DNA of 64,000 nt from Shinella sp. (lineage in GTDB: Bacteria; Pseudomonadota; Alphaproteobacteria; Rhizobiales; Rhizobiaceae), in contig QFQX01000013.1 in assembly GCA_003248775.1 (NCBI GenBank), positions 1 to 64,000 of the forward strand, written 5' to 3'. Positions 26,063 to 34,535 of the stretch are shown here, one piece after another. Position 1 is the first letter of the stretch. Each line of letters opens with the position of its first letter. The notes below the pieces were generated by a model. It made no database searches. It saw only the letters and a program-made list of their open reading frames with translations, and was not told where the DNA came from. A program made the position numbers and the translations under genes.

Positions 26063-26268
26063 AAGCCGCAGGCGGCGGGGCGGGAGCGCGTCCCTTCCCC
26101 TGGGGGGCTGTGCTCGACACCGGCCTCTGCCGCCTGCGGCTCGATCCGAAGCTTTTCTGGGAGCTGAGCCTCATTGAGTTTGCCGCGATGACCGGTGCAT
26201 TTGTGTCGAGGCCCGCCCGGTTGAGGCGGGATGGGCTGGAAATGCTGATGCGGGCCTTTCCGGATTGA
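26059..26268 (+). CDS. GTA phage tail assembly chaperone, second part
   Basis: A small helical protein of about 69 residues with DPKLFWELSLIEFAAMTGAF and an RRDGLEMLMRAFPD end, the family pattern of the short chaperone that follows gp10 in GTAs. The start is uncertain: TTG at 26059 overlaps the gp10 stop (TTGA), and another TTG lies at 26047. In phages this pair is often made by frameshift; here the overlap would allow re-initiation. Confidence 0.8.
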   Translation: MKAAGGGAGARPFPWGAVLDTGLCRLRLDPKLFWELSLIEFAAMTGAFVSRPARLRRDGLEMLMRAFPD

Positions 26269-26340
26269 GGGTGGGTTTGTCTACCGGGAGTCTGCCCGTT
26301 GCGCTGATCTCATCGGCAGACGGGACGCGGTTTTTCTCAG

Positions 26341-26571
26341 CCCCTCATCCGCCTGCCGGCACCTTCTCCCCGCGAGCGGGGAGAAGGGATCCGCCGCGAC
26401 GGTTCCATGTCCTACCCCTGCCTGCGAGGGGCAATCGGCGGATTGATGGGGTGGGTTTCGTTTATTCGCCAAGAGTTGGCCCCTCGTCTTCAACTGTCCT
26501 TACACCTTACCCCATCCTATCCCAGCAAGCGGGGAGAAGGAACTTGCCGCAGCCGGATGAGGGACGTCTGG
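26341..26571. repeat. Palindromic repeat pair before the tape-measure gene
   Basis: Unit one: CCCTCATCCGCCTGCCGGCA then CCTTCTCCCCGCGAGCGGGG (26342-26381). Unit two, inverted: CGGGGAGAAGG ... CCGGATGAGGG (26530-26571). The whole 489-base gap 26269-26757 contains these repeats and diverged sequence between them; I see no gene in it. Confidence 0.75.
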
Positions 26572-26757
26572 CCTGTGGAGATGCCGCCGAAACGATCATT
26601 CAGGAGACGGTGTTTTGGGTCTTCGGGGATGTCGGCGTCCAGCGGCATCCCCGACCGGCCAGAGATGAAGCCGCGGGACATGACGTGTTGCCGTGTTCTG
26701 CGATGCCTTTTGCCGCTGCGGTGACGTCCGGCTTATCTTTCCAAGGAGCGTTCAATC

Positions 26758-27345
26758 ATGAATGACGACGATCTTTCCTTTGCAGTCGATCTGGATGCCG
26801 GTGCGGCGCTGAAGGTGCTGGACGACCTTGAGAACCGTTCGGCGAGCTTCGGCCGGGCGCTGACCGGCGCGCTGAAGAGCGCCACTATCGGGGGCAAGGG
26901 GCTGGACGATACACTGAGGACGCTTGGCACGCGGCTTTCCGACGTGGCGCTGTCTTCCGGGCTGAAGCCGCTGGAGACCATGCTTTCGACTCTGACATCG
27001 GGACTGATCTCCTCGCTGACCTCGGGGTTTGGTTCCATCCTGCCCTTTGCAGATGGCGGGGTGCCGGGGCGGGTGACGCCGTTTGCGACGGGCGGCGTGG
27101 TTTCCGCGCCGACCTATTTTCCGCTGGGCGGCGAACTCGGCCTGATGGGCGAGGCGGGTTCGGAGGCGATCCTGCCACTGAAGCGCGGGGCCGACGGTTC
27201 GCTCGGGGTTGCCGCGGGCGAAGGCGGAACCACCCAGATCAATTTCAACGTGACGGCGACGGATGCGGCGAGCTTTGCCCGCAGCGAAGGCCAGATCACC
27301 GCCATGCTGGCGCGCTCTGTCGGGCGCGGCAGGCGGAATCTCTAG
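26758..27345 (+). CDS. GTA tape-measure-like protein (gp11)
   Basis: A 195-residue protein. The N-terminus is helical (LDAGAALKVLDDLENRSASF), then Ser/Thr/Leu-rich helices (TMLSTLTSGLISSLTSGFGS) and the tape-measure C-terminal motif FADGGVPGRVTPFATGGVVS with MGEAGSEAILPL. GTA tape measures are short because the tail is short, so this length fits. ATG follows AAGGAGCG. Confidence 0.88.
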   Translation: MNDDDLSFAVDLDAGAALKVLDDLENRSASFGRALTGALKSATIGGKGLDDTLRTLGTRLSDVALSSGLKPLETMLSTLTSGLISSLTSGFGSILPFADGGVPGRVTPFATGGVVSAPTYFPLGGELGLMGEAGSEAILPLKRGADGSLGVAAGEGGTTQINFNVTATDAASFARSEGQITAMLARSVGRGRRNL

Positions 27346-27457
27346 AGAGCAATCCAGCAAAAGTGGGAACCGGTTTTGCGCCCGGTGTTGCGTGAAAACA
27401 GAGAGCAGTTCCAGCAAAACTGGGAACCGGTTTTGCCTGCAAACAAGAAGATAGAGC
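27346..27457. repeat. Tandem duplicated 56-base palindromic repeat
   Basis: Two head-to-tail copies begin AGAGCA at 27346 and 27402, and a third AGAGC closes at 27453-27457. Each has GCAAAA..TTTTGC flanking GGGAACCGG. I recall this unit as widespread in Rhizobiaceae. The first copy starts directly after the gp11 stop. Confidence 0.85.
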
Positions 27458-27516
27458 GTTGAAAGCAAATCTGTTTTCGACAGCAGATCGAGTTCCCGTT
27501 CCAAGGAGGCATGCCG

Positions 27517-28158
27517 ATGGCAGACGGCTTTCACGAGGTGCGCTTTCCGCTGCGCCTGTCGCTCAACGTGACGGGCGGGCCGGTGCGGCGCACCGATATC
27601 GTCAACCTGTCGAACGGCAGGGAGGCGCGCAACCGTCGCTGGCGCGACAGCCGCCGCGCTTACGATGCGGGGTCCGGGGTGCGCTCGGTGACGGATCTTT
27701 ACGAGGTGCTGTCCTTCTTCGAGGCGCGGAGCGGTGGTCTCCACGGCTTTCGTTTTCGCGATCCGGTGGACGGGAAATCCTCTGCGCCCGACCGGGCGGT
27801 GACGCCCTTCGATCAGGTGATCGGTGAGGGGGACGGAGAGCGCGCGACCTTCCAGCTCGCGAAAACCTATGGCGATGCGGCGGGGGAATGGCGGCGCGTG
27901 ATCGCCAAGCCGGTGGCGGGCACGGTGCGGCTTGCCGTCGATGGCGTCGAGTTGGCGGCTTCCGCCTTCACTTGCGATACGGCAACAGGTCTCGTGACAA
28001 TCGATGAGGATTATATTCCTTTTCCCGGCGCGCTGGTGCAGGCGGGCTTCGAATTCGACGTGCCGGTGCGTTTCGATGCCGAGCGTATCGATCTCAACCT
28101 CGAGGCCTTCCGGGCCGGACGCATTCCCACCATTCCGCTGATCGAGATCCTGCCATGA
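27517..28158 (+). CDS. GTA DUF2460 distal tail protein (gp12)
   Basis: A 213-residue protein. FHEVRFPLRLSLNVTGGPVR and LHGFRFRDPVDGKS are DUF2460 marks; the end RIDLNLEAFRAGRIPTIPLI is family-typical. It forms the distal tail ring. I prefer ATG 27517, with AAGGAGG seven bases upstream, over ATG 27511, which is too close to it. It overlaps gp13 by 4 bases. Confidence 0.92.
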   Translation: MADGFHEVRFPLRLSLNVTGGPVRRTDIVNLSNGREARNRRWRDSRRAYDAGSGVRSVTDLYEVLSFFEARSGGLHGFRFRDPVDGKSSAPDRAVTPFDQVIGEGDGERATFQLAKTYGDAAGEWRRVIAKPVAGTVRLAVDGVELAASAFTCDTATGLVTIDEDYIPFPGALVQAGFEFDVPVRFDAERIDLNLEAFRAGRIPTIPLIEILP

Positions 28159-29048
28159 GAAAGATACCGGAAGCGCTTGCCGCCCATATCGAGGGCGGAG
28201 TGACGACGCTTTGCCGCGCCTGGCGGGTGACACGCGGCGATGGGATGGTGCTGGGGTTTACCGAGCACGACCATTCGCTGGTGTTTGCCGGCACGACATT
28301 CCGGGCGGCGAGCGGCTTTACCGCGAGTGAAGCGCGGGAGACGGGCGGCATGGCGGCTCCGGCGGCGGAGGTGACCGGCGGTTTTTCCAGCGAGGCGATC
28401 GCCGAGGCCGACCTTGCCGCCGGGCGCTATGACGGCGCGCGAGTGGAGGTTTTTCTCGTCAACTGGCAGGAGCCGGAGGCGCAGCACCTGCTGGTGTCGG
28501 TCAAGGAGATCGGCGAGGTCTCGCGGGCGGGCGAGGCCTTTACCGCCGAACTCAGGAGCTTTGCCCACAGGCTGTCGCAGGAGAATGGCCGTATCTACAA
28601 CCGCCGATGCGACGCAAGCCTTGGCGACGGCCGCTGCGGCATCGATATGGCGGCGGGCGGGCGGCGGATTTCCGGGACGGTGGTTGCGGTCGAGAGCCGG
28701 GACCGGATCGTGGTGGCACTGCCGGCGAGTGTTGCGGATAGGCATTTCCGGCTGGGCCGGCTTGTTTTCGACGGCGGCGCCAATGCCGGGATTTCCGTTC
28801 AGGTGGAGGATAGCGAGGCGGCGACGGGCGGAGTGCGGCTCAGGCTCTGGCTACCGCTGGAGGGATTGCCCGAGGTGGGCGACGCGGTGACCGTTTCCGT
28901 CGGCTGCGACAAGGCGTTTTCGATCTGCCGCGACCGGTTTGCCAATGCCGCGAATTTCAGGGGATTTCCCCATATGCCGGGCAGTGACTTTGCCTATTCC
29001 TATGTGAAGGGCGAGAGCCTGCATGATGGTAGCGTGCTCTATGAGTGA
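28155..29048 (+). CDS. GTA DUF2163 baseplate hub protein (gp13)
   Basis: A 297-residue protein with the DUF2163 start (LAAHIEGGVTTLCRAWRVTR), FTEHDHSLVF, four clustered cysteines in the second half (YNRRCDASLGDGRC, CDKAFSICRDRF) and NAANFRGFPHMPG near the end. In RcGTA such proteins form the hub and carry an iron-sulfur cluster in the cysteine region; I infer the same here. ATGA overlap with gp12. Confidence 0.92.
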   Translation: MRKIPEALAAHIEGGVTTLCRAWRVTRGDGMVLGFTEHDHSLVFAGTTFRAASGFTASEARETGGMAAPAAEVTGGFSSEAIAEADLAAGRYDGARVEVFLVNWQEPEAQHLLVSVKEIGEVSRAGEAFTAELRSFAHRLSQENGRIYNRRCDASLGDGRCGIDMAAGGRRISGTVVAVESRDRIVVALPASVADRHFRLGRLVFDGGANAGISVQVEDSEAATGGVRLRLWLPLEGLPEVGDAVTVSVGCDKAFSICRDRFANAANFRGFPHMPGSDFAYSYVKGESLHDGSVLYE

Positions 29049-29124
29049 GGTTGCCCTCGGTTCGTCACGCATATGCTTGTTTTGGTAGGCAGACCGTTCA
29101 GATCTTTGGGCTGAAAGGGTCTTT

Positions 29125-29372
29125 GACCCGACGGACGTCGGGTCGCGGGATGCCGGAACCAGTCCGGCATGACAGGAAAGAACCTCCTGCTTCTTGGAGA
29201 ATTGGCCTTGCCTCTCATCCCCCTGCCGGGACCTTCTCCCCGCAGGCGGGGAGAAGGGATGTGCCGCCCTGTCGCGCCCATCCTTCCCGGTGGCGAGCGG
29301 TAGAGGGCGAATGTCGCGGCTTGTTCCTTCTCCCCGTTCACGGGGAGAAGGTCCCGGCAGGGGGATGAGGGG
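29125..29372. repeat. Repeat cluster with a 29-base perfect inverted pair
   Basis: Three structures fill the gap 29049-29408: GACCCGAC..GTCGGGTC (29125-29144); ATGCCGGA..TCCGGCAT (29150-29170); and two C-rich units whose arms 29214-29242 and 29341-29369 are perfect reverse complements over 29 bases, beginning CTCATCCCCCTGCCGGGACC. No gene seen. Confidence 0.85.
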
Positions 29373-29408
29373 CTACCTGCAATTCTTTCAACTCGAGGAA
29401 CTCATGTC

Positions 29409-29846
29409 ATGACCGAGATCGGCATCCGCGTCCTGGCTGCGGCCGGGCGCTATATCGGTACGCCCTACCGGCATCAGGGATCGGCAGCGGGGATCGGTTG
29501 CGATTGCCTTGGACTGGTGCGGGGCGTTTGGCGCGATCTCTACGGCGAGGAGCCGGAGTCGGTGCCGGCCTATGCGCCGGATTGGGCGGAGAGGGCGGGC
29601 GAGGAGCGGCTGCTCGATGCCGCCGCGCGGCATTTCGTATCCGTTTCAAGTCTAGCGGAAGCTGAACCAGGCGATTTGCTGGTCTTCCGGTTCCGTCCGC
29701 ACTTCGCCGCCAAGCATGCCGGCATTCTCGCCGGTTCCGACCACTTCATCCATGCCTATGAACAGGCGGCCGTGATCCGCTCGGCGCTGGTGCCGGCGTG
29801 GAGAAGGCGGGTTGCCGGCGTCTTTCGTTTTCCCGACATTCTCTGA
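29409..29846 (+). CDS. GTA NlpC/P60 cell-wall peptidase (gp14)
   Basis: A 145-residue tail-tip peptidase. GCDCLGLVRGVW places the nucleophile at C33; KHAGIL and FIHAYE supply the expected histidine region. It would open recipient peptidoglycan during DNA delivery. ATG at 29409 follows GAGGAACTC. Normal length for the family. Confidence 0.92.
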   Translation: MTEIGIRVLAAAGRYIGTPYRHQGSAAGIGCDCLGLVRGVWRDLYGEEPESVPAYAPDWAERAGEERLLDAAARHFVSVSSLAEAEPGDLLVFRFRPHFAAKHAGILAGSDHFIHAYEQAAVIRSALVPAWRRRVAGVFRFPDIL

Positions 29847-29855
29847 GGTCCTTCC

Positions 29856-32800
29856 ATGGCGACCATTCTCTTCCAGGCGGCGGGGGCAGCACTCGGTTCC
29901 GCCTTCGGCCCGCTGGGCGCGGTGATCGGCCGGGCAGCCGGCGCGCTGGCCGGCAGCGCCGTCGACCGCATGCTGATCGGCGGCTCGACGGTGACGGGTT
30001 CGCGTCTCTCGGCGGCAAGATTGCCGGGCGCTTCCGAGGGCACGGCGATCCCGCGTCTTTACGGCACCGCGCGGCTCGGCGGCACGCTGATCTGGGCGAC
30101 GCGCTTCGAGGAGGAGGTGATCACCGAGCGCGCCGGCGGCAAGGCGACGGGAACGCGGGTGAAGACCTACAGCTATTTCGCTAACGTTGCCTTCGGGCTT
30201 TGTGAAGGGCCGGTCGCGGCGATCCGAAGGGTCTGGGCCGACGGGCAGGAAATTGACCTGACCGGGGTGGAGATGCGTTTCTATCCGGGGGCGGAAAACC
30301 AGCTTGCCGATCCGCTGATCGAGGCGAAGCAGGGCACGGGCAATGCGCCCGCCTATCGCGGGCTTGCCTATGTGGTGTTCGAACGGCTGCCACTCGACGA
30401 TTTCGGCAACCGCATTCCGCTGTTGCAGTTCGAGGTGATCAGGCCGGTCGGCAGGCTGGAAAGCGACATCCGCGCCGTGACGATCATTCCGGGCGCAACC
30501 GAGCACGGCTATGCGACAACGGCTGTCTCGGAGCAGGCGGGGGATGGCGAGGAGCGCATTCTCAACCGCAATACGCTGACCACACCGACCGACTGGCAGG
30601 CCTCGATCGACGAATTGCAGGCGCTTTGTCCGAACCTCGAAAACGTGGCGCTGGTGGTGAGCTGGTTCGGCACCGATCTGAGGGCTGGCGAATGCCGGGT
30701 CGTGCCGGGTGTCGAGGTTGCCTTACGCGATGACGAAAGCCGGGTGTGGCGCGTCTGCGGTATGGGGCGGGCGGAGGCGCGGCTGGTGAGCCGCCACGAT
30801 GGCGGTCCGGCCTATGGTGGCACGCCCGACGATATGAGTGTGGTCGAGGCGATCCGGGACCTGAAGGCGCGCGGGCTGAAGGTGACGCTTTATCCCTTTC
30901 TGATGATGGATGTGCCGGCCGGTAACGGCCTGCCGGATCCCTATGGCGGAGCGGAACAGGTGCCTTATCCCTGGCGGGGGCGCATCACCTGCCATCCGGC
31001 ACCGGGTAATGCCGGTTCTCCTGATCGGACAGCTGCCGCAAGGGGAGCGGTCGAGGCTTTTTGTGGCTTGGTTGAGGCTGGCGATTTCACGGTTTCGGGA
31101 ACCTCCGTTGCCTATGCGGGCGCGGACGAGGGCTATCGCCGGCTGGTGCTGCATTATGCGCTGCTGGCAAAGGCGGCGGGCGGTGTCGACGGCTTCCTGA
31201 TCGGATCGGAACTGAGAGGGCTGACGACGCTGAGGGACGGGGTGGACGCCTTTCCCTTCGTGGAGGCGCTGGTGGAACTGGCGACAGATGTCCGGGCGAT
31301 CCTCGGGGGCGGCACGAAGATCACCTATGGCGCGGACTGGAGCGAGTATTTCGGTCATCATCCGCAGGATGGAACGGGCGACGTCCATTTTCACCTCGAT
31401 CCGCTGTGGGCAAGCCCCGCGATCGATGCGGTCGGCATCGACAACTACATGCCGCTTGCCGACTGGCGCGACGGCGATCTCGAGGCCGGCAATCCCGATG
31501 GCTTTGCCACGCCCGACGATGGGTTGGCTATGGCGGCGCAGATTGCCGGCGGCGAGGGGTTCGACTGGTATTATGCGAGTGACGCCGACCGGGCCTCGCG
31601 TATCCGCACGCCCATTACCGACGGGCTGGCCGGCAAGCCCTGGGTTTTCCGTTACAAGGATATCTCGGGCTGGTGGGCGAACCGTCACTACGACAGGGTG
31701 GATGGCGCTGAGCGGGCCACACCAACGGCATGGACGCCGGGGATGAAGCCGGTTTGGTTCACGGAACTCGGATGTCCGGCAATCGACAAGGGTGCGAACC
31801 AGCCGAATGTCTTCGTCGATCCGAAATCGGCGGAAAGTGCGCTGCCGTATTTTTCCGGTGGTCTCAGGGCCGACAGCCAGCAGCGGCGTTTTCTGGAGGC
31901 GCATCTCGGCCATTGGCGGGGCGCGGGCGTGCCGGACGGCATGGTCGATCCCGACAGGCTGTTTCTCTGGTGCTGGGATGCGCGGCCGCAGCCGGCCTTT
32001 CCGCTCGACACCGGGCTCTGGGCCGATGGCGGCAACTGGCGAACCGGGCACTGGCTGAACGGGCGGCTGGGCACGGCGACGCTGGCCGACACGCTTGCCG
32101 CGATCCTCGACGACCATGGTTTCAACGACTACGACGTATCAGAGGTTACGGGCGATCTCGGCGGCTATGTGCAGGGCGATCTGGCCTCTGCACGCAGCCT
32201 GATCGAGCCGTTGGCCGAGGCCTTCCTGATCGACGTGATCGAGGACGGCGCGGTCCTGCGTTTCCGTTCGCGAGCGGCGGCGGGTCTGGCCGCGAACGCA
32301 ATGCCGGTTCTTGCCGATATCGAGGGCGAGCCGCTGTGGCGGGAAACGCGCGGTCATGACAGCGATTTCGCCGCGGAAGCCATGCTGACCTTCTACGACC
32401 CGGCGGCAGACTACGCCGAGGCAAGCGTTCGCTCGCGCCGGGTGGAGGCGGCGACCACGCGCCAGCTCGCCCGCGATCTGGCCGCCGTCATTCCCGAGGA
32501 GACGGCGCTGGCGGCGGCGGAAGCCATGCTGCGCGACCATCGCGTCGGCCGTCGGCGGCTCGAACTTTCGCTAGGACCGGGCGAACTCGAGGTGCAGCCC
32601 GGGGATATCCTGAGTTTTCCCGAGGGGCCGGCGGGACGCTTCCTTGTCGAGGAAATCGACGATGGCGCGGCACGCCGGCTGACGCTGCGGGAGGTGGCGG
32701 CCGCGACATCCGCTCTCAGGGTCTCGGCGGCGGACGGGCGTGTTCCCGGCAATCCGGCATCGGCGGGCTTTGCGCCGCTTCTGGCCTTCATGGACCTGCC

Positions 32801-33698
32801 GCAATACGAGGCGGGCGAGGCGGCGAGTTTCGCGCGGGCCGCAGGCTTCTGCCGGCCGTGGCGGCGCATTGCGATATCGGCTTCCGTCGAGACGGAGGGC
32901 TATGGGCTGCGCACGCTTATCGAGCGTCCCGCGACCATGGGGGCGTTGGCAGCGCCTCTGCTGCCCGGGGTTTCGGGACGTTTCGACATGGCGCGGACGC
33001 TGGACGTGACGCTTTCCTTCGGCGGCCTTGCCTCTGCAAGCCGTCTGGCGGTGCTGAACGGCGCGAACAGGCTGGCGGTGCGCTCGAACAACGGGAGCTG
33101 GGAAATCCTCGCCTTCGCCGGAGCGGAGGAAATTGCCGAGGGGCGCTGGCGGCTCACGACTTTGCTGAGGGGGCTTGCAGGCACGGAGGATGCGATGGCC
33201 GCCGGTGCCGCGGAAGGCGCGACCGTCGTGCTGCTGGATGAGGCGGTGAAGCCGCTGGACCTCGCGGGCGAAGAGGCTGGGCTGGCGCTGAACTACATCG
33301 CCGAGGCGGTCGGTGGGGTGGGCGCTGCCAAGGGACCGTTTGTCTTTACCGGTGGCATGAGAGCCGAAACGCCGGTTGCGCCTGCGCATCTGCGGGCCAC
33401 CAGGGCGCCGGAGGGCGATATCGCACTCGGCTGGGTGCGTCGCGGTCGCGTCGATGCCGACAACTGGCTGGGCGCGGACATTCCGCTCGATGAGGTGAGG
33501 GAGACCTATCGGGTCGAAATCCTCGATGGGGATACAGTTGTGCGCACGGTGGAGGCTGATGAGGCGCGCTGGATCTATCCACAGGCGCTGGAGCTGGCCG
33601 ATTTCGGGGCGGCGCAGACGTCGCTCAAGTTTCGCGTCCGGCAGATCGGGCGGGTGGCGGCAGGGATTATCGCCGAGGCGGTGGTGGCGGTGGAGTGA
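29856..33698 (+). CDS. GTA host-specificity protein with TIM barrel (gp15)
   Basis: A 1280-residue megatron/tip protein. The N-terminus is hydrophobic and Gly/Ala-rich (FQAAGAALGSAFGPLGAVIG). The central GTA TIM-barrel domain (about residues 300-750) contains DVPAGNGLPDPYG, ITYGADWSEYFGHHP, VGIDNYMPLADWRDG and KPVWFTELGCPAIDKG, a glycosidase-like fold. A phage-tail domain and receptor-binding C-terminal part follow. It should recognise and perhaps cut surface polysaccharide. ATG follows TGAGGTCC; full length, uninterrupted. Confidence 0.94.
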   Translation: MATILFQAAGAALGSAFGPLGAVIGRAAGALAGSAVDRMLIGGSTVTGSRLSAARLPGASEGTAIPRLYGTARLGGTLIWATRFEEEVITERAGGKATGTRVKTYSYFANVAFGLCEGPVAAIRRVWADGQEIDLTGVEMRFYPGAENQLADPLIEAKQGTGNAPAYRGLAYVVFERLPLDDFGNRIPLLQFEVIRPVGRLESDIRAVTIIPGATEHGYATTAVSEQAGDGEERILNRNTLTTPTDWQASIDELQALCPNLENVALVVSWFGTDLRAGECRVVPGVEVALRDDESRVWRVCGMGRAEARLVSRHDGGPAYGGTPDDMSVVEAIRDLKARGLKVTLYPFLMMDVPAGNGLPDPYGGAEQVPYPWRGRITCHPAPGNAGSPDRTAAARGAVEAFCGLVEAGDFTVSGTSVAYAGADEGYRRLVLHYALLAKAAGGVDGFLIGSELRGLTTLRDGVDAFPFVEALVELATDVRAILGGGTKITYGADWSEYFGHHPQDGTGDVHFHLDPLWASPAIDAVGIDNYMPLADWRDGDLEAGNPDGFATPDDGLAMAAQIAGGEGFDWYYASDADRASRIRTPITDGLAGKPWVFRYKDISGWWANRHYDRVDGAERATPTAWTPGMKPVWFTELGCPAIDKGANQPNVFVDPKSAESALPYFSGGLRADSQQRRFLEAHLGHWRGAGVPDGMVDPDRLFLWCWDARPQPAFPLDTGLWADGGNWRTGHWLNGRLGTATLADTLAAILDDHGFNDYDVSEVTGDLGGYVQGDLASARSLIEPLAEAFLIDVIEDGAVLRFRSRAAAGLAANAMPVLADIEGEPLWRETRGHDSDFAAEAMLTFYDPAADYAEASVRSRRVEAATTRQLARDLAAVIPEETALAAAEAMLRDHRVGRRRLELSLGPGELEVQPGDILSFPEGPAGRFLVEEIDDGAARRLTLREVAAATSALRVSAADGRVPGNPASAGFAPLLAFMDLPQYEAGEAASFARAAGFCRPWRRIAISASVETEGYGLRTLIERPATMGALAAPLLPGVSGRFDMARTLDVTLSFGGLASASRLAVLNGANRLAVRSNNGSWEILAFAGAEEIAEGRWRLTTLLRGLAGTEDAMAAGAAEGATVVLLDEAVKPLDLAGEEAGLALNYIAEAVGGVGAAKGPFVFTGGMRAETPVAPAHLRATRAPEGDIALGWVRRGRVDADNWLGADIPLDEVRETYRVEILDGDTVVRTVEADEARWIYPQALELADFGAAQTSLKFRVRQIGRVAAGIIAEAVVAVE

Positions 33699-33717
33699 CG
33701 TCAGGCGTTTGGCACGG

Positions 33718-33765
33718 CCCCTCAGCCGCCTGCCGGCACCTTCTCCCCGCAGGCGGGGAGAAGGG
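33718..33765. repeat. Single C-rich palindromic repeat
   Basis: CCCCTCAGCCGCCTGCCGGC then ACCTTCTCCCCGCAGGCGGG, one unit of the same family as at 22249 and 29214. It lies between gp15 and the holin-like gene. Confidence 0.8.
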
Positions 33766-33869
33766 ACAAGCGGTACGGCCGAGCGAGAAGCCGTCACGCT
33801 CCTCGACAAGCCGACCGGCCAACGTCTTGTACCTGAAAACAATCAACCAAGCAGCAGAAGGAGCATGGC

Positions 33870-34097
33870 ATGAACGACCTGAAACAATGGTATCAGTCGA
33901 AGACGGTGTGGGGTGCGCTGATCGCGATTGCGGCGTCTGCGCTGCGGCTCGCAGGGTTCGAACTGACTGCGGCCGACCAGTTGCAGCTTGCCGACATCGC
34001 GGTTTCCGCGGCCGGCACGCTCGGTGGTTTGCTTGCGATCTACGGGCGTCTGAAAGCGACGCGGGGCATCGAAACACGCAAGATGAACCAGATGTAA
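33870..34097 (+). CDS. Holin-like small membrane protein
   Basis: A 75-residue protein. Two hydrophobic helices (about 13-32 and 43-61) are joined by a polar turn (ELTAADQLQL), with a basic tail (GRLKATRGIETRK). The size, topology and start (NDLKQWYQSKTVWGALIAIA) resemble small phage holins and related unnamed proteins beside tail genes. ATG at 33870 follows AAGGAG. As the last gene after gp15, it could release the endolysin at 17246. Function is inferred from topology and position. Confidence 0.6.
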   Translation: MNDLKQWYQSKTVWGALIAIAASALRLAGFELTAADQLQLADIAVSAAGTLGGLLAIYGRLKATRGIETRKMNQM

Positions 34098-34108
34098 CCA
34101 GCATTCAT

Positions 34109-34136
34109 TTGCCATTCAGACGTCATGCGATACATA
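34109..34136 (+). promoter_or_regulatory. Candidate promoter of feuNPQ
   Basis: TTGCCA (34109-34114) and TACATA (34131-34136) are 16 bases apart, 38 bases before the feuN start. It is the only good pair in the 76-base gap after the holin-like gene. Confidence 0.4.
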
Positions 34137-34173
34137 ATCCGGCAACAGTAAAAGTAGTCCGGAAGAATTAGCT

Positions 34174-34461
34174 ATGGCATCATTGATGGTCATCACGGGT
34201 CTGGCGGTCGGCCTCGCGGTTCCCTCGTGGCCGTATTTCGCGTCCGATTCCACGACGCCGGCGCCCGTGCTCATTCAGTCGCAGGACGACAGCAGCCGCG
34301 CAAGGACCGATTGCCGCGAAGCCGCGGCAAGGGCTGTCTCCGAGGTCGGAGGACAGCTCCTTTCGGTGCGCCAGTCCGGCGGCCAGTGCATCATCACGGT
34401 GCTCGTGCCCGGCAGCGGCAACGAGCGCCCGCGCAAGGTGACGATGCAGGTTTCCGAATAA
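34174..34461 (+). CDS. feuN: FeuN-like small periplasmic modulator
   Basis: A 95-residue protein with an N-terminal signal segment (about residues 1-23) and a short mature domain with two cysteines (in TDCREAAARA and GGQCIITVLVP) that could form one disulfide. The name rests mainly on position immediately upstream of feuP-feuQ: in S. meliloti a small periplasmic protein, FeuN, represses FeuQ/FeuP signalling. The fold resembles a PepSY-like unit. Identity by synteny, moderate confidence. Confidence 0.65.
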   Translation: MASLMVITGLAVGLAVPSWPYFASDSTTPAPVLIQSQDDSSRARTDCREAAARAVSEVGGQLLSVRQSGGQCIITVLVPGSGNERPRKVTMQVSE

Positions 34462-34535
34462 CCGACATCCAGACAATCAGCCGTCCCGACGTTGATCGCG
34501 CCGGGACGGATGCAGGCAGGCAGGGGGTAAATCTT

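Noticed and set aside
26281..26724. Forward and reverse frames in the gap before the tape-measure gene
   Set aside because: Repeat-derived translations such as LSSPCRDLLPAG-like strings; no ribosome site.
14131..34097. Interpretation as an ordinary integrated prophage
   Set aside because: No integrase, excisionase, replication or repressor genes and no attachment repeats seen; gene order is that of a GTA.
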